From contig CACGBM010000001.1 in the NCBI GenBank assembly GCA_902571315.1, forward strand, positions 28,810-92,809: a stretch of DNA of 64,000 nucleotides, read 5' to 3'. The notes beneath the pieces are model-generated. The model was not told where the DNA came from and made no database searches. It was given only the letters and a program-made list of their open reading frames with translations. Position 1 is the first letter of the stretch, and each line of letters starts with the position of its first letter. The stretch comes from Rhodospirillaceae bacterium (lineage in GTDB: Bacteria > Pseudomonadota > Alphaproteobacteria > TMED109). Positions 9,619 through 19,280 of the stretch are shown here, in pieces. A program made the translations under genes and the position numbers.

Positions 9619-10483
9619 TCAAAAAATTAAAAAAGTTGCTTTTATAGGAATGGGTTTAATTAATTCATCTTTAGCAAGAGATCTTAAAATTAAAAAATTT
9701 TATTTATCGTCATCTGCTTATTCAAGGAGACTAAGTACTATAAATAAGATAAAAAAATTAAAATTAGTAGATTTTGCTAGTAGTAACATTGAAAAAATTA
9801 TAAAAGAAGCAGATATAATCATAGTAGGTATACCTGTGGCTGCCTACCAAGAGGTATTTAAAAAAATATGTAATAATATTAAACCAGGAGCTATTATTAC
9901 AGATGTAGGATCTGTAAAAAAAGAAGTAATCAATTCAGTAAAAAAATATATACCAAAAAATATTGATTTTGTGCCTGGGCATCCTATTGCAGGAACAGAA
10001 AACTCTGGTCCAGAGTCTGGTTTTGCAGGCTTATTTAAAAATGGATGGTGTATATTAACACCTAATAAAAATACTAGTAAAAATTCAGTTAAAATTATTA
10101 AATACATGTGGCAACTTGTAGGAATGAAGGTAGATATCATGGATTCTAATTATCATGATGAAGTTTTAGCTATCACGTCACATATTCCTCATATCATAGC
10201 TTATTCTATAGTTGGGACTATAACCAATCTACAGACTACAATTAAAAAAGAGGTGATAAAATACGCAGCTAGTGGATTTAGAGATTTCACTAGAATAGCT
10301 GCTTCAGACCCTATAATGTGGCGAGATATAATATTATATAATAGACAATCAATTCTTAAAATGCTTAATCTTTTTAAGAAAGATTTATCAAAGTTAGAGC
10401 ACGCAATAGAAAATAATGATGATAAGTTTCTTCTAAATTTATTTACCAAAACTAGAAAAATTAGAAAAGAAATTATTAAATAG
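9608..10483 (+). CDS. tyrA: prephenate/arogenate dehydrogenase
   Basis: TyrA oxidatively decarboxylates prephenate (or arogenate) on the way to tyrosine. The Rossmann motif VAFIGMGLINSSLAR follows the start; TDVGSVK and PGHPIAGTENSGPESGF are the diagnostic active-site segments. I chose the ATG at 9608 (MKINQKIKK) over an in-frame TTG at 9587, because ATG is immediately before the Rossmann strand as usual. That gives 291 aa, normal for the single-domain enzyme without ACT domain. It overlaps the end of the chorismate mutase gene by 11 nt and ends 1 nt before convergent hldE. Confidence 0.95.
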   Translation: MKINQKIKKVAFIGMGLINSSLARDLKIKKFYLSSSAYSRRLSTINKIKKLKLVDFASSNIEKIIKEADIIIVGIPVAAYQEVFKKICNNIKPGAIITDVGSVKKEVINSVKKYIPKNIDFVPGHPIAGTENSGPESGFAGLFKNGWCILTPNKNTSKNSVKIIKYMWQLVGMKVDIMDSNYHDEVLAITSHIPHIIAYSIVGTITNLQTTIKKEVIKYAASGFRDFTRIAASDPIMWRDIILYNRQSILKMLNLFKKDLSKLEHAIENNDDKFLLNLFTKTRKIRKEIIK

Positions 10484-10484
10484 C

Positions 10485-11912
10485 CTAGATTAACTTTTCT
10501 AGAATACCTGTGGTGCTATTACCTTTGATATAATTTATGATGTGAACCTGCCCTTGCCACTTTTTTATTTCATTATAACCTACAACATTTTTTTTCTTGT
10601 AGTCTCCTCCCTTAGTAATAATATCAGGCTTAAGTGAAGTAATTAATTGTATAGGAGTAAGTTGATTAAAAATAATAATGTGATCACATGAGCTAAGTGC
10701 TGCAAGAATTTCTGCTCTATCCTCTTGGTTATTGATGGGTCTGTTTTTTCCTTTTATTTTTTTGACTGATGAGTCACTGTTAATAGCAACTATTAATTTG
10801 TCGCACAGTTTTTTTGATTCTTTTAAATAATTAATATGCCCTTTATGTAAAATATCAAAACAACCATTAGTAAATCCAACTTTATATTTTTTCCTTTTAT
10901 AATCAGCCACTATTTTTTTTAACTCTAATAAAGAACATTTTTTATTTATAAATAATTGTTCTTCTTTAAAAAGTTCATTTAAACTAATAGTACTTGTTCC
11001 TAATTTACCCACTACTAATCCAGCAGCACGATTAGCTAAATCTAATGAGTTTTTTATAGATATTTTATTTGATATACAAACAGATAGAACTGCTAGTACA
11101 GTATCACCAGCACCTGAAACATCGAATACTTCAATTTTTTTTGTAGGTTTGTGTACCGTCTCTTTTTTCCCCCTATAGCTAAGACCCTCACTGCCTCTAG
11201 TTATAAGAACTTTTTTTATAGTATATTTGTCCATAATATTTTTAGCACAAATTTCAATTTCTCTATTATTATTACAAGGTAGGTTGGTTACAAGACTTGC
11301 TTCTAATTTATTAGGAGTAATTAAAGAAGCATTTTTGTATATATTAAAATCTTTATTTTTAGGATCAACTATTATTGGTATATTGCACTTATTAGATAGT
11401 TTAATTAATTCCTGTGTGAATTTTTGATTAAATATACCTTTATTATAATCTGATAATATAACTACATTATGTTTCAAAATTTCTTTTTTAAACCTTTTTA
11501 TAATAAACTTATGTGCTAAATCTGATAGTTTTTGTTTTTTTTCTTCGTCTATTCTTATTAATTGCTGGCCTTTCACGGAGTATCTAGTTTTTACTGTAGT
11601 AGGTTTATTTTTTTCCTTAAATAAATAAAAATCTTTACTTTTTTTTTTTAACATTTTTTGTATTTGCTTGCCAAAGCTATCTTCCCCAATTATTGAAATT
11701 AAAGTAGCATTTACTCCTAAAGATATTAAATTATTATATACATTTCCGGCTCCACCAAGCACATGTTTAGAGCTTTGAGATAAAAAAACTGGAACTGGTG
11801 CTTCTGGAGAAATTCTATTTACATCACCAATAACATACCTGTCTAACATAATATCACCTATGATCAAGGCTCTAGTGTTAGAACAGTAGTTCGAAAAATC
11901 TTTAAAGTTCAT
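10485..11912 (-). CDS. hldE: bifunctional heptose-7-phosphate kinase / heptose-1-phosphate adenylyltransferase
   Basis: HldE makes ADP-heptose precursor for the lipopolysaccharide inner core. Residues 1 to about 320 are a PfkB/ribokinase-type domain (GDIMLDRYVIGDV, GGAGNVYNNL, catalytic FDVSGAGDTVLAVL); residues 335-475 are the nucleotidyltransferase (GFTNGCFDILHKGHINYL, KGKNRPI). Both halves look intact and the 475-aa length fits. Its start overlaps the trcR stop by 4 nt (ATGA), so the two are co-translated. Presence implies a heptose-containing LPS, which is worth noting for a streamlined genome. Confidence 0.96.
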   Translation of the reverse strand: MNFKDFSNYCSNTRALIIGDIMLDRYVIGDVNRISPEAPVPVFLSQSSKHVLGGAGNVYNNLISLGVNATLISIIGEDSFGKQIQKMLKKKSKDFYLFKEKNKPTTVKTRYSVKGQQLIRIDEEKKQKLSDLAHKFIIKRFKKEILKHNVVILSDYNKGIFNQKFTQELIKLSNKCNIPIIVDPKNKDFNIYKNASLITPNKLEASLVTNLPCNNNREIEICAKNIMDKYTIKKVLITRGSEGLSYRGKKETVHKPTKKIEVFDVSGAGDTVLAVLSVCISNKISIKNSLDLANRAAGLVVGKLGTSTISLNELFKEEQLFINKKCSLLELKKIVADYKRKKYKVGFTNGCFDILHKGHINYLKESKKLCDKLIVAINSDSSVKKIKGKNRPINNQEDRAEILAALSSCDHIIIFNQLTPIQLITSLKPDIITKGGDYKKKNVVGYNEIKKWQGQVHIINYIKGNSTTGILEKLI

Positions 11913-12448
11913 TTATTCTTCATTGCCTTTTTTTTTGCCACAGCAATGGCTTCAGTAAGTTCAGATTGCTTGCAAAGAGCAAGTAAAACAGGGTCTTTTG
12001 GAGATATGTTTTGCATATTCCAATGCTCTCTGTTTTTAATTGATTTGATTGTATTTTTTGTCGTTCCAATTAGTTTAATAATCTGCGCGTCGGTTAAATC
12101 TGGATAATATTTAATAAACCATGCTATAGCATCTGGTATTAATTGTCTTCTTGAAGCAGGAGTAAAACTTTTTTTCTTTTTATTTATTTCAGAACTTAAT
12201 GGAATTATATCTTCGAGTTTATTTAAAAATTGAGTGCTATCACCTTCACACCTTTTTATTTCTGCTAGTGTGAGTTCTCCTGATGTTACAGGGTTCTTAC
12301 CTTGAATACCTACAGCTACTTCACCGTCTGCAATACCTTGTACTTCAAGTATGTGTAAGTTGCAAAATTTTGATATCTGTTCAAATGTAAGTGCTGTATT
12401 ATCAATTAACCATACTGCAGTAGATTTTGGCATTAAGGGATTATTCAT
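11909..12448 (-). CDS. trcR: DUF1013 protein, TrcR-type cell-cycle transcriptional regulator
   Basis: Alphaproteobacterial DUF1013 protein; the Caulobacter member is named TrcR, a transcription regulator tied to the cell cycle. The 179-aa protein has the family start PLMPKSTAVWLIDNTALTF, the conserved DGEVAVGIQGKNPVTSGEL and a helix-turn-helix-like segment DAQIIKLIGTTKNTIKSI (about residues 119-136). The tail is Lys-rich. It lies between a quinone oxidoreductase gene (12 nt upstream) and hldE (4-nt overlap). The regulatory role here is by family only. Confidence 0.9.
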   Translation of the reverse strand: MNNPLMPKSTAVWLIDNTALTFEQISKFCNLHILEVQGIADGEVAVGIQGKNPVTSGELTLAEIKRCEGDSTQFLNKLEDIIPLSSEINKKKKSFTPASRRQLIPDAIAWFIKYYPDLTDAQIIKLIGTTKNTIKSIKNREHWNMQNISPKDPVLLALCKQSELTEAIAVAKKKAMKNK

Positions 12449-12460
12449 TTTTTCTCCTTT

Positions 12461-13459
12461 TTATTTAGTTTTAAGAACTATTTTTCCTAAATGTTTACTA
12501 CTCTCCATCAATTTATGTGCTTTAAAAGCATCTTTTAAATAAAAAATTTTGTAGATATTAGGTTTTATAGTTTTTTTAGTGAAAGCTGTCCAGTAACTTT
12601 TGTGTAAATTTTTTGCAATTTTAGCCTTTTCTTGGTCAGTTCTAGGTCTGAGAGTTGATCCTGTTAATATTAATCTCTTAGTCATTATTACAGTAAAATC
12701 TGCTTTAGTAATACTACCAGATAAAAAAGCAATCATTATTAATTTACCTTTGTCTTTTAATAGCAAAATATTTTTTTCAAAATACTTTTGACCAACCATA
12801 TCTAAAATGACATCAACACCTTTATTTTTTGTATATTTTGTTACTACTTCTAAAAAATTGCTTTTATTATAATCAATAGCAAGGTCTGCTCCTAGATTTT
12901 TGCAGTAAAGTTGTTTTTTTTTATTACCCACTGTAGTAATAACTTTACAACCGTGAACTTTGCAAAGCTGGATAGCTGCAGTGCCAATACCACTTGATCC
13001 CCCATGTATTAAAATAGTATCATTTTTTTTAATTTGTCCCCTTTCAAAAAGATTATACCAAACAGTAAAAAAATTTTCTGGTATAGCGGCAGCTTCATTA
13101 AAATTCATTCCTTTGGGTATTGGTAATACATGTTTATAAAAAACTTTACAATATTCTGCATAGCCACCTCCGTGAACAAGAGCGCAAACTTTTTGATTAA
13201 TCTTTAAATTTTTTACTTTTTTACCAATCTTCTTTATTTTTCCTGATACTTCTAAACCCAATATTTTACTTGCTCCTTTAGGAGGAGCATATAATCCTTT
13301 TCTTTGTAATATGTCAGGTCTATTTACACCACTTGCATAAACTTCTATTAATACTTCATAATCATTGATCTTAGGTATTTCTGCTTTTTGAATAATTAAA
13401 TTTTCAGCTACACCATATTTTTTTAATTTAATATAATTCATAAAGTTTTTAGTTTTCAT
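12461..13459 (-). CDS. NAD(P)H quinone oxidoreductase, PIG3 family (MDR superfamily)
   Basis: Zinc-free medium-chain dehydrogenase/reductase related to TP53I3/PIG3 quinone oxidoreductases. The N-terminal GroES-like domain includes SGVNRPDILQRKGLY and GLEVSGKI; the nucleotide-binding Rossmann motif is HGGSSGIGTAAIQ (around residues 148-160). The 332-aa length is normal. Two Met codons lie near the start (MKTKNFM); the first is used here and the second at residue 7 is equally possible. It leads the leftward unit with trcR and hldE and is divergent from the DUF1192 gene. Physiological substrate is unknown. Confidence 0.9.
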   Translation of the reverse strand: MKTKNFMNYIKLKKYGVAENLIIQKAEIPKINDYEVLIEVYASGVNRPDILQRKGLYAPPKGASKILGLEVSGKIKKIGKKVKNLKINQKVCALVHGGGYAEYCKVFYKHVLPIPKGMNFNEAAAIPENFFTVWYNLFERGQIKKNDTILIHGGSSGIGTAAIQLCKVHGCKVITTVGNKKKQLYCKNLGADLAIDYNKSNFLEVVTKYTKNKGVDVILDMVGQKYFEKNILLLKDKGKLIMIAFLSGSITKADFTVIMTKRLILTGSTLRPRTDQEKAKIAKNLHKSYWTAFTKKTIKPNIYKIFYLKDAFKAHKLMESSKHLGKIVLKTK

Positions 13460-13505
13460 AAATAACTCTTAATAATTACTAATTTTTAATTATAATACTA
13501 TTATT

Positions 13506-13682
13506 ATGGATGAAATAGAAATTATATCTTCTGAAGAAAACAAGACAAAAGTACAAAGTCTTTCTATTGAAGAATTACAAAATTATAAAAGAGAATTAAA
13601 GGAAATGATTAAATTTTTAGAAAATGAGATTATTAAAAGACAAGATGAAAAAAACAAAGCAGAGAAGTTTTTTCAAAGGTAA
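13506..13682 (+). CDS. DUF1192 small coiled-coil protein
   Basis: A 58-aa open frame from the ATG at 13506 to TAA at 13682. The segment SLSIEELQNYKRELKEMI followed by FLENEIIKRQ is the pattern of alphaproteobacterial DUF1192 proteins, which are short, acidic at the N-terminus and helical. No molecular function is established for the family. It lies 5 nt before metY and so is likely co-transcribed with it. It is too short to be found by length filters, yet the family match and the perfect fit in the 228-nt gap make it a real gene. Confidence 0.85.
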   Translation: MDEIEIISSEENKTKVQSLSIEELQNYKRELKEMIKFLENEIIKRQDEKNKAEKFFQR

Positions 13683-13687
13683 GCTTT

Positions 13688-14989
13688 ATGAAAAAAAATA
13701 ATAAATATAAAAAATTTAATTTAAGTACTTTAAGTATACACGCAGGCCAAAAAAAAGATAAGAACTATAATTCTAGAGCAGTTCCCATATATCAAACAAC
13801 CTCTCATTTATTTGAGAATCATGATGAAGCAGCTTCTATATTTAACTTGGATATTGATGGACACATATATAGCAGAATTTCTAATCCAACTGTAAGTGTT
13901 TTAGAAGAGAGAATAGCTGCATTAGAAAAAGGTATTGGAGCAATATGCGTTTCAAGTGGACAGGCTGCACTTCATTTAGCATTAGCTACTTTATTGAATA
14001 AAGGTGATCATATAATTAGCTCAGATAGAATTTACGGAGGAAGTAGAAATCTTTTAGGACTTACATTAAAAAGATTTGGAATAAATACAAGTTTTGTAGA
14101 TCTAAGAAATTTATCACTAGTTAAAAAGAATATAAAAAACAATACTAAAATAATATTTGGAGAGACAATTGGAAATCCAGGTTTAGAGGTTCTTGATATG
14201 GAAGAGGTTTCTAAAATATGTAAAAAAAATAATATTCTTTTTATGGTAGATAATACAATAGCTACTCCTGTTTTATTTAACCCCATTGATTATGGTGCAG
14301 ATATTGTATTACATTCAGTAACCAAATTTATGGGAGGTCATGGAGTTGCATTAGGAGGCGCTATAGTAGACTCTGGTAATTTTGATTGGGCTGCAACCAC
14401 AAAGTTTAAAAACATTACAGAATCATATTCAGGATATAATAATATAAACTATTTAGAAGAATTTGGTCCAGCTGCTTTTTTAATTAGAGCTCGGTCTGAA
14501 GGGCTTAGGGATTTTGGAGCTGCATTATCAGCTCAAAATGCATTTTATTTGTTAATGGGATTAGAAACCCTAGAGCCTAGAATGATGAAACATGTTTCTA
14601 ATTGTGAATACATAGCAGCATATTTATCTGGTAGAGAAGATGTAAACTGGGTTTCATATCCTGGCTTAAAATCTCATAAAGATTTTCAATTAGCATCTAA
14701 ACTGATGCCCAAAGGAGCAGGGTCTATATTATCTTTTGGTATAAAAGGCGGTAAGAAAAATGCAATTAAATTTATAAATAATCTAAAACTATTCTCACAT
14801 CTTGCCAATATAGGTGATGCTAAATCATTAGTTATACATCCAGCTAGTACTACACATGCACAACTAAGTAAAAAAGATTTACAGAAGTCAGGTATTACAG
14901 ATGATTTAATTAGATTTTCAATAGGCATAGAGGATTTAGATGATTTAATTGAAGATATAAATCATGCTTTAGAAAAGGCTAAAAAGTGA
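13688..14989 (+). CDS. metY: O-acetylhomoserine sulfhydrylase / aminocarboxypropyltransferase
   Basis: PLP enzyme of the Cys/Met metabolism family that joins O-acetylhomoserine and sulfide to make homocysteine. Key segments: STLSIHAGQ at the start, AVPIYQTTSHLF, YSRISNPTVSVLEERIAALE, and the Schiff-base region LHSVTKFMGGHG (around residues 204-215). The 433-aa length and internal insert (SYSGYNNINY region) favour MetY over the shorter MetB/MetZ. Together with metX-metW at 7-9 kb it gives direct sulfhydrylation. The downstream hydrolase begins with a GTG that overlaps the metY stop by 4 nt. Confidence 0.94.
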   Translation: MKKNNKYKKFNLSTLSIHAGQKKDKNYNSRAVPIYQTTSHLFENHDEAASIFNLDIDGHIYSRISNPTVSVLEERIAALEKGIGAICVSSGQAALHLALATLLNKGDHIISSDRIYGGSRNLLGLTLKRFGINTSFVDLRNLSLVKKNIKNNTKIIFGETIGNPGLEVLDMEEVSKICKKNNILFMVDNTIATPVLFNPIDYGADIVLHSVTKFMGGHGVALGGAIVDSGNFDWAATTKFKNITESYSGYNNINYLEEFGPAAFLIRARSEGLRDFGAALSAQNAFYLLMGLETLEPRMMKHVSNCEYIAAYLSGREDVNWVSYPGLKSHKDFQLASKLMPKGAGSILSFGIKGGKKNAIKFINNLKLFSHLANIGDAKSLVIHPASTTHAQLSKKDLQKSGITDDLIRFSIGIEDLDDLIEDINHALEKAKK

Positions 14990-15756
14990 ATAACTCTCAA
15001 TTACAAGTATATTTTAAAAAAAATACAAGCAAGTCCCCGCTAATAATTTTTATACACGGAGCGGCCTGTGACCATACCCTTTGGCTTTACCAATCAAGAT
15101 ATTTTTTTAATAAAAACTTTTCTGTAATTTCAATGGACCTACCAGGACATGGAAAAAATTTATCTAAACCATTAAACTCTATTAAGGAATTAAGTAATTT
15201 AATAAAAAAACTAATAAAAAGCTTACCTAATAAAGAAATTTATTTAGTTGGACATAGTATGGGAAGTCTAATTTGTCTTGAAACTTCTTTGGCAAATTTT
15301 AAAGAAATTAAAAAAATTTTTTTAATAGGAACTTCCTACCCCATGCAAGTAAATAAAAGCCTATTACTTAAAAGTAAGACAGATCAAGATTTAGCAATTA
15401 AAGATATGATTAATTGGTCTTTGTCAGATAGAATAAAGTTAAACGGTGCTAATTTAATAGGCTTAAATTTGCCTAATTTGATAAATGTTATAATGAGCAA
15501 TTCTAGAAAAGGTCTGCTATATAAAAACCTTTCAGCATGTAACAATTTTATTTTAAATAAAAATAAAATAGAAGATGTAAAAACCCCTTTTACAATAATA
15601 GCTGGAAGTAATGATATTATGACTAGTAAAAAAAACTCTGAAATATTAAATGATATGTTATTTAACTCTAACCTAGAAATTATAAATAACGTTGGGCATT
15701 TTCATCCTCTAGAGAGCCCATTAGAGGTAAATGATATTATTATTAAGAATTTGTAA
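14986..15756 (+). CDS. alpha/beta hydrolase
   Basis: Alpha/beta-hydrolase-fold protein, 256 aa. The oxyanion-hole region IFIHGAACDHTLW, the strand-5 nucleophile motif LVGHSMGSLICLE (catalytic Ser around residue 88), an Asp in AGSNDIM and the His in NVGHFHPLE complete a plausible triad. The start is GTG inside the metY stop (GTGA), which implies translational coupling. Substrate cannot be deduced; esters or thioesters are possible, and the next gene encodes a hotdog thioesterase. Confidence 0.85.
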   Translation: MNNSQLQVYFKKNTSKSPLIIFIHGAACDHTLWLYQSRYFFNKNFSVISMDLPGHGKNLSKPLNSIKELSNLIKKLIKSLPNKEIYLVGHSMGSLICLETSLANFKEIKKIFLIGTSYPMQVNKSLLLKSKTDQDLAIKDMINWSLSDRIKLNGANLIGLNLPNLINVIMSNSRKGLLYKNLSACNNFILNKNKIEDVKTPFTIIAGSNDIMTSKKNSEILNDMLFNSNLEIINNVGHFHPLESPLEVNDIIIKNL

Positions 15757-15760
15757 GGTA

Positions 15761-16177
15761 ATGAAAAGAAAAAAAGATTATTTTTATACCCAAGAAGTTG
15801 ATACTAGGTTTGGTGATAATGATATATTTGGACATTTAAATAATGTTATTTATTATTCATTGTTTGACTCTGTGATTAATAGATTTCTAATCAAAAAATG
15901 TAAATACGATCCATTATCCTCAAACATAATTGCAATTTCTCCTGAGACAAGGTGTAAGTTCAGAAAGTCTTTTAAATATCCTGATACAATTATTGCAGGA
16001 CTTTCTACATTTAAAATAGGCAAAACTAGTGTCATATATGATATTTCACTATTTAGTAAAAAAGGTCAATTGCCTCATGCAGAGGGTTATTTTGTTCACG
16101 TCTTTGTAAAAAGAAAAAATATGCAGGAAAAAGTGTCCATACCAAAAAAAGTAAAATTCGAGTTATTAAGAATATAG
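15761..16177 (+). CDS. hotdog-fold acyl-CoA thioesterase (4HBT/FcbC type)
   Basis: A 138-aa hotdog-fold protein. The motif EVDTRFGDNDIFGHLNNVIYY is the active-site signature of the YbgC/FcbC-type thioesterase group, where the Asp acts as catalytic residue. I take the ATG at 15761 (MKRKKDYFYTQ) with AAGG just upstream as start; an earlier in-frame codon at 15731 would add ten residues overlapping the hydrolase gene and is less likely. It is the third gene after metY and ends directly against convergent rpmE. Substrate unknown. Confidence 0.88.
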   Translation: MKRKKDYFYTQEVDTRFGDNDIFGHLNNVIYYSLFDSVINRFLIKKCKYDPLSSNIIAISPETRCKFRKSFKYPDTIIAGLSTFKIGKTSVIYDISLFSKKGQLPHAEGYFVHVFVKRKNMQEKVSIPKKVKFELLRI

Positions 16178-16399
16178 TTATACTTTTATATTACCGAACT
16201 TTTTCTTAAATCTCGCAACTTGGCCGGCATTCTCTCTTATTTGAGCATTTCCTCCAGTCCATGCAGGATGAGAAGCAGGGTCAACATCTAGTTTTAAAAC
16301 TTCACCTTCTTTGCCATATGTAGACTTTGTTGTAAATTCTGTACCATCAGTCATAACGACTTTAATAGAATGGTATTCTGGATGTATGTTTTTTTTCAT
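16178..16399 (-). CDS. rpmE: 50S ribosomal protein L31, cysteine-free form
   Basis: L31 bridges the two ribosomal subunits. The 73-aa protein ([19 protein letters not shown], then HPAWTGG) matches L31 but has no cysteine, so it is the zinc-independent C-minus type. Length is typical. It is a single gene between a thioesterase (convergent, no gap) and an aminopeptidase (divergent, about 33 nt). Confidence 0.97.
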   Translation of the reverse strand: MKKNIHPEYHSIKVVMTDGTEFTTKSTYGKEGEVLKLDVDPASHPAWTGGNAQIRENAGQVARFKKKFGNIKV

Positions 16400-16432
16400 T
16401 TTGATTTACCAAAATTAAATTATAATAATTTT

Positions 16433-17383
16433 ATGTTATATAGTATAAAAAAATCTTTTGCAATACATCATATTAAACAAAATCAACACACTATTTATTT
16501 TGAAGAATATGGAAATCCTTTAGGTATACCTGTAATTTTTTTACACGGAGGACCAGGTAGTGGCTGTAATGAGGCGCAAAAAGCAATTTTTGATTATAAA
16601 AAATATAGAGTAGTTTTTTTGGATCAAAGAGGATCAGGTAAATCTACTCCTAAAGGAGAAATTAAAAATAATACAACCTCAAAGTTAATTGATGACATTG
16701 AGGTTGTAAGAAAGTATTTAAAAATTGAAAGATGGATAGTGGTTGGAGGATCTTGGGGAGCAACTCTTGCTTTAGCCTATGGACAGGCGCATACTGATAG
16801 AGTTGAGGCTATGATCCTTAGAGCAGTATTTTTAGGAACTAAAAAAGAAATTGAATGGGCTTTTTTTGATGCACCACTAAAGTTTAGGCCAGAATTAATA
16901 TATAGACTTAATGACTTTTTAAATAATAAAACGTTAATTAATCCCATTTTTGCTTTGGGAAAAATGCTAGAAAATAAAAATGAAAAAATAAGAGTTTTAG
17001 GTGCAGATTTATGGCTAGCTTATGAGAGTAATTTATCTACAATTCAATTTGATTATAATGCTTTTAATGAGGTTTTATCTAACTCTGGTAAAAAAAAAAA
17101 AATATTACCTAATACCCCATTTTTAGAGTGGCATTACATTAAAAATAATTTTTTTCTTAAACCAAATCAACTAATAAAACATAAGAAAAAGTTATCAAAC
17201 ATAAAAATTTCTATTATACAAAGTGACTACGATTTACTATGTCCTCCCCAGACATCTTTTAATTTTGCTTCCGGGTTATTTAATTGTAAGGTAATTAGAA
17301 TAGCAAGCGCAGGACATTATATAAGTGATCCCGGAGTAAAAGAAATGATGAAGCAATTATTGGATGAATATGAAAAAATTTAA
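16433..17383 (+). CDS. pip: proline iminopeptidase (peptidase family S33)
   Basis: Alpha/beta-hydrolase aminopeptidase that removes N-terminal proline from peptides. FLHGGPGSGCNEAQ and LDQRGSGKSTP are the S33 signatures; the nucleophile motif is VGGSWGATLALAY; the His is in ASAGHYI. I place the start at the ATG 16433 (MLYSIKKSFAIHH), giving 316 aa, the usual length. An upstream in-frame start at 16370 would overlap rpmE and add a non-homologous stretch. The 3' end overlaps the peptidase gene that follows by about 20 nt. Confidence 0.93.
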   Translation: MLYSIKKSFAIHHIKQNQHTIYFEEYGNPLGIPVIFLHGGPGSGCNEAQKAIFDYKKYRVVFLDQRGSGKSTPKGEIKNNTTSKLIDDIEVVRKYLKIERWIVVGGSWGATLALAYGQAHTDRVEAMILRAVFLGTKKEIEWAFFDAPLKFRPELIYRLNDFLNNKTLINPIFALGKMLENKNEKIRVLGADLWLAYESNLSTIQFDYNAFNEVLSNSGKKKKILPNTPFLEWHYIKNNFFLKPNQLIKHKKKLSNIKISIIQSDYDLLCPPQTSFNFASGLFNCKVIRIASAGHYISDPGVKEMMKQLLDEYEKI

Positions 17384-19280
17384 TGTAGATTATTTACTTT
17401 TTTTTATATGTTTATTTTTTTTAAATACAAAATGTTATGCCTTAAAATTAGAGATAAAAGATTCTAAGCCTGATCAACAATATCATTTGAGTAACACCAA
17501 ATATCAAGAAAATGTTTACAAAAATAGTTTAAAAAGTGTTTTGCAGGGGCTGGGGCTTTCTAAAATTGATTCTAATGCTGCATATATATCTCTTACTAAA
17601 GTTTTACCATTAGAAATATTAAAAGATAGAGGTAATATAATAATACCTACACATTTTGAAAAAGAAAAAATATTTACTGTTAATATTAATGGCTATGACT
17701 CTATCTTACTAAAAAAAGAAAAAAATAAGTTTATAACTTTTATAACTAGTTCTAATTTAGCTGACAAAATAATATCTAACCCAAAAGTCTTGGATGCTGA
17801 AAAAGAAAATATGATAAGACTAAATAATGATTTAATTGAGCATAATTTAGAAGTTTTTAACAAAAAAGTTGTTTTTAAAAAAGGAGATAATTTAGATCAG
17901 AAGTTAAATGAATTAAATGTTGATAGCAAAGAGTTAAAAAATATAAAAAATTTAATTAGTACTTCAATTAATCCAAAAAAAATTAAAGTAGGTACAACTT
18001 TATTGGGTTTTATTAAAGAAAAAAAATTACTGGCTGTCAGTATGCCCTTAAATAAAAAAAAAAAATTATTAATTTATAAAATTAATAAAGAATACAAATC
18101 TAAAACTGTAGACGCATTAGAGTTAAAAATTACTCTATCAAACATAATTGAGAAAAATGACTATTTGATTACAAGAATAGACCTATTTAAAAATGATAAT
18201 TATAAGGTAATAAAAACTGTTTTAGAAAAAGGAAAAAGTATATATGAACTATTAATAAAATATAAAATTAGTAGTCAGACCATTAATGATATTTTAAATA
18301 CTGTTATGCCCTACTATGATCTAGGACAAATGAAAGCAGGACAAAAATTAGAAATAATTTTTGATCTGAATAACGAATTAAATGGTGTTTCTTTTAATAT
18401 AGATCAGATGACAAAATTACAAATAGCTCTAATAGATAATAGTTTTAAAGTTTTTTTTTATAAGAAGCCTTATAAGATAAAAAATAATTTTAGTGAAATT
18501 ATAATTAATTCTAACTTATATAATGACTCAGAAGCTTTTGGTTTACCTAGAAGTATTTTTTTTGAACTAGTTAAAATACTTAGTTTTTCATTAGATTTTC
18601 AAAGAGATATAAGAAAAAATACTACTTTTTTAGTGCTGTATGAAAAGTTATATGATTATAAAAATAACCTCATCATGTCTGGTAAAATTTTATATTCAAA
18701 AGTGTTACTAAAAAACGATTCTATAGAAATGTATTTATTTAAAAGCAATGAAAAAGAATCAGATTTTTATGATAGCGAGGGAAAAAGTATTAGGAAAACA
18801 TTAATGAAGACTCCAATAGATGGTGCAAGACTTTCTTCAGGCTTTGGGAAGAGAAGACACCCAATTTTAGGCTATAATAAGATGCATAAAGGAATTGATT
18901 TTGCTGCAAAAAGAGGTACTCCTATATATGCTGCTGGAGACGGTATTATTGAAAGAGCTAACTTTTATGGTGCGTACGGTAGATATATTAGAATTAAACA
19001 TAACTCACAATATAAAACTGCTTATGCACATCTTTCAAATTTTGCTAAAGGTATTAAAAGAGGTATTAAAGTTAAACAAGGTCAGGTAATCGGATATGTT
19101 GGAACATCTGGTAGATCAACTGGCCCACATTTGCATTATGAGGTTATTTTTAACAAAAAACAAATAAATCCTAATAGACTTAAAATGCCAGAAGTAAATG
19201 TATTGGACAAAAATGAAATGTTTTATTTTAATAAACAAAAAGAAAATATAACTAAAATACTAAATGATATTAGGAGTTAA
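17364..19280 (+). CDS. secreted M23-family metallopeptidase (LytM type)
   Basis: Exported protein of 638 aa with an N-terminal hydrophobic signal (LLFFICLFFLNTKCYA, cleavage likely after residue 26). The middle is long, Lys-rich and helical, without a clear LysM repeat. The C-terminal LytM domain (about 495-600) has the zinc ligands in HPILGYNKMHKGIDF and the catalytic HLHYE; AYAHLS is also present. It should cleave peptidoglycan cross-links or activate amidases at the cell envelope. Two ATGs lie close together (17364, 17370); either may be used. The stop overlaps convergent clpB by 11 nt. Confidence 0.92.
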   Translation: MNMKKFNVDYLLFFICLFFLNTKCYALKLEIKDSKPDQQYHLSNTKYQENVYKNSLKSVLQGLGLSKIDSNAAYISLTKVLPLEILKDRGNIIIPTHFEKEKIFTVNINGYDSILLKKEKNKFITFITSSNLADKIISNPKVLDAEKENMIRLNNDLIEHNLEVFNKKVVFKKGDNLDQKLNELNVDSKELKNIKNLISTSINPKKIKVGTTLLGFIKEKKLLAVSMPLNKKKKLLIYKINKEYKSKTVDALELKITLSNIIEKNDYLITRIDLFKNDNYKVIKTVLEKGKSIYELLIKYKISSQTINDILNTVMPYYDLGQMKAGQKLEIIFDLNNELNGVSFNIDQMTKLQIALIDNSFKVFFYKKPYKIKNNFSEIIINSNLYNDSEAFGLPRSIFFELVKILSFSLDFQRDIRKNTTFLVLYEKLYDYKNNLIMSGKILYSKVLLKNDSIEMYLFKSNEKESDFYDSEGKSIRKTLMKTPIDGARLSSGFGKRRHPILGYNKMHKGIDFAAKRGTPIYAAGDGIIERANFYGAYGRYIRIKHNSQYKTAYAHLSNFAKGIKRGIKVKQGQVIGYVGTSGRSTGPHLHYEVIFNKKQINPNRLKMPEVNVLDKNEMFYFNKQKENITKILNDIRS

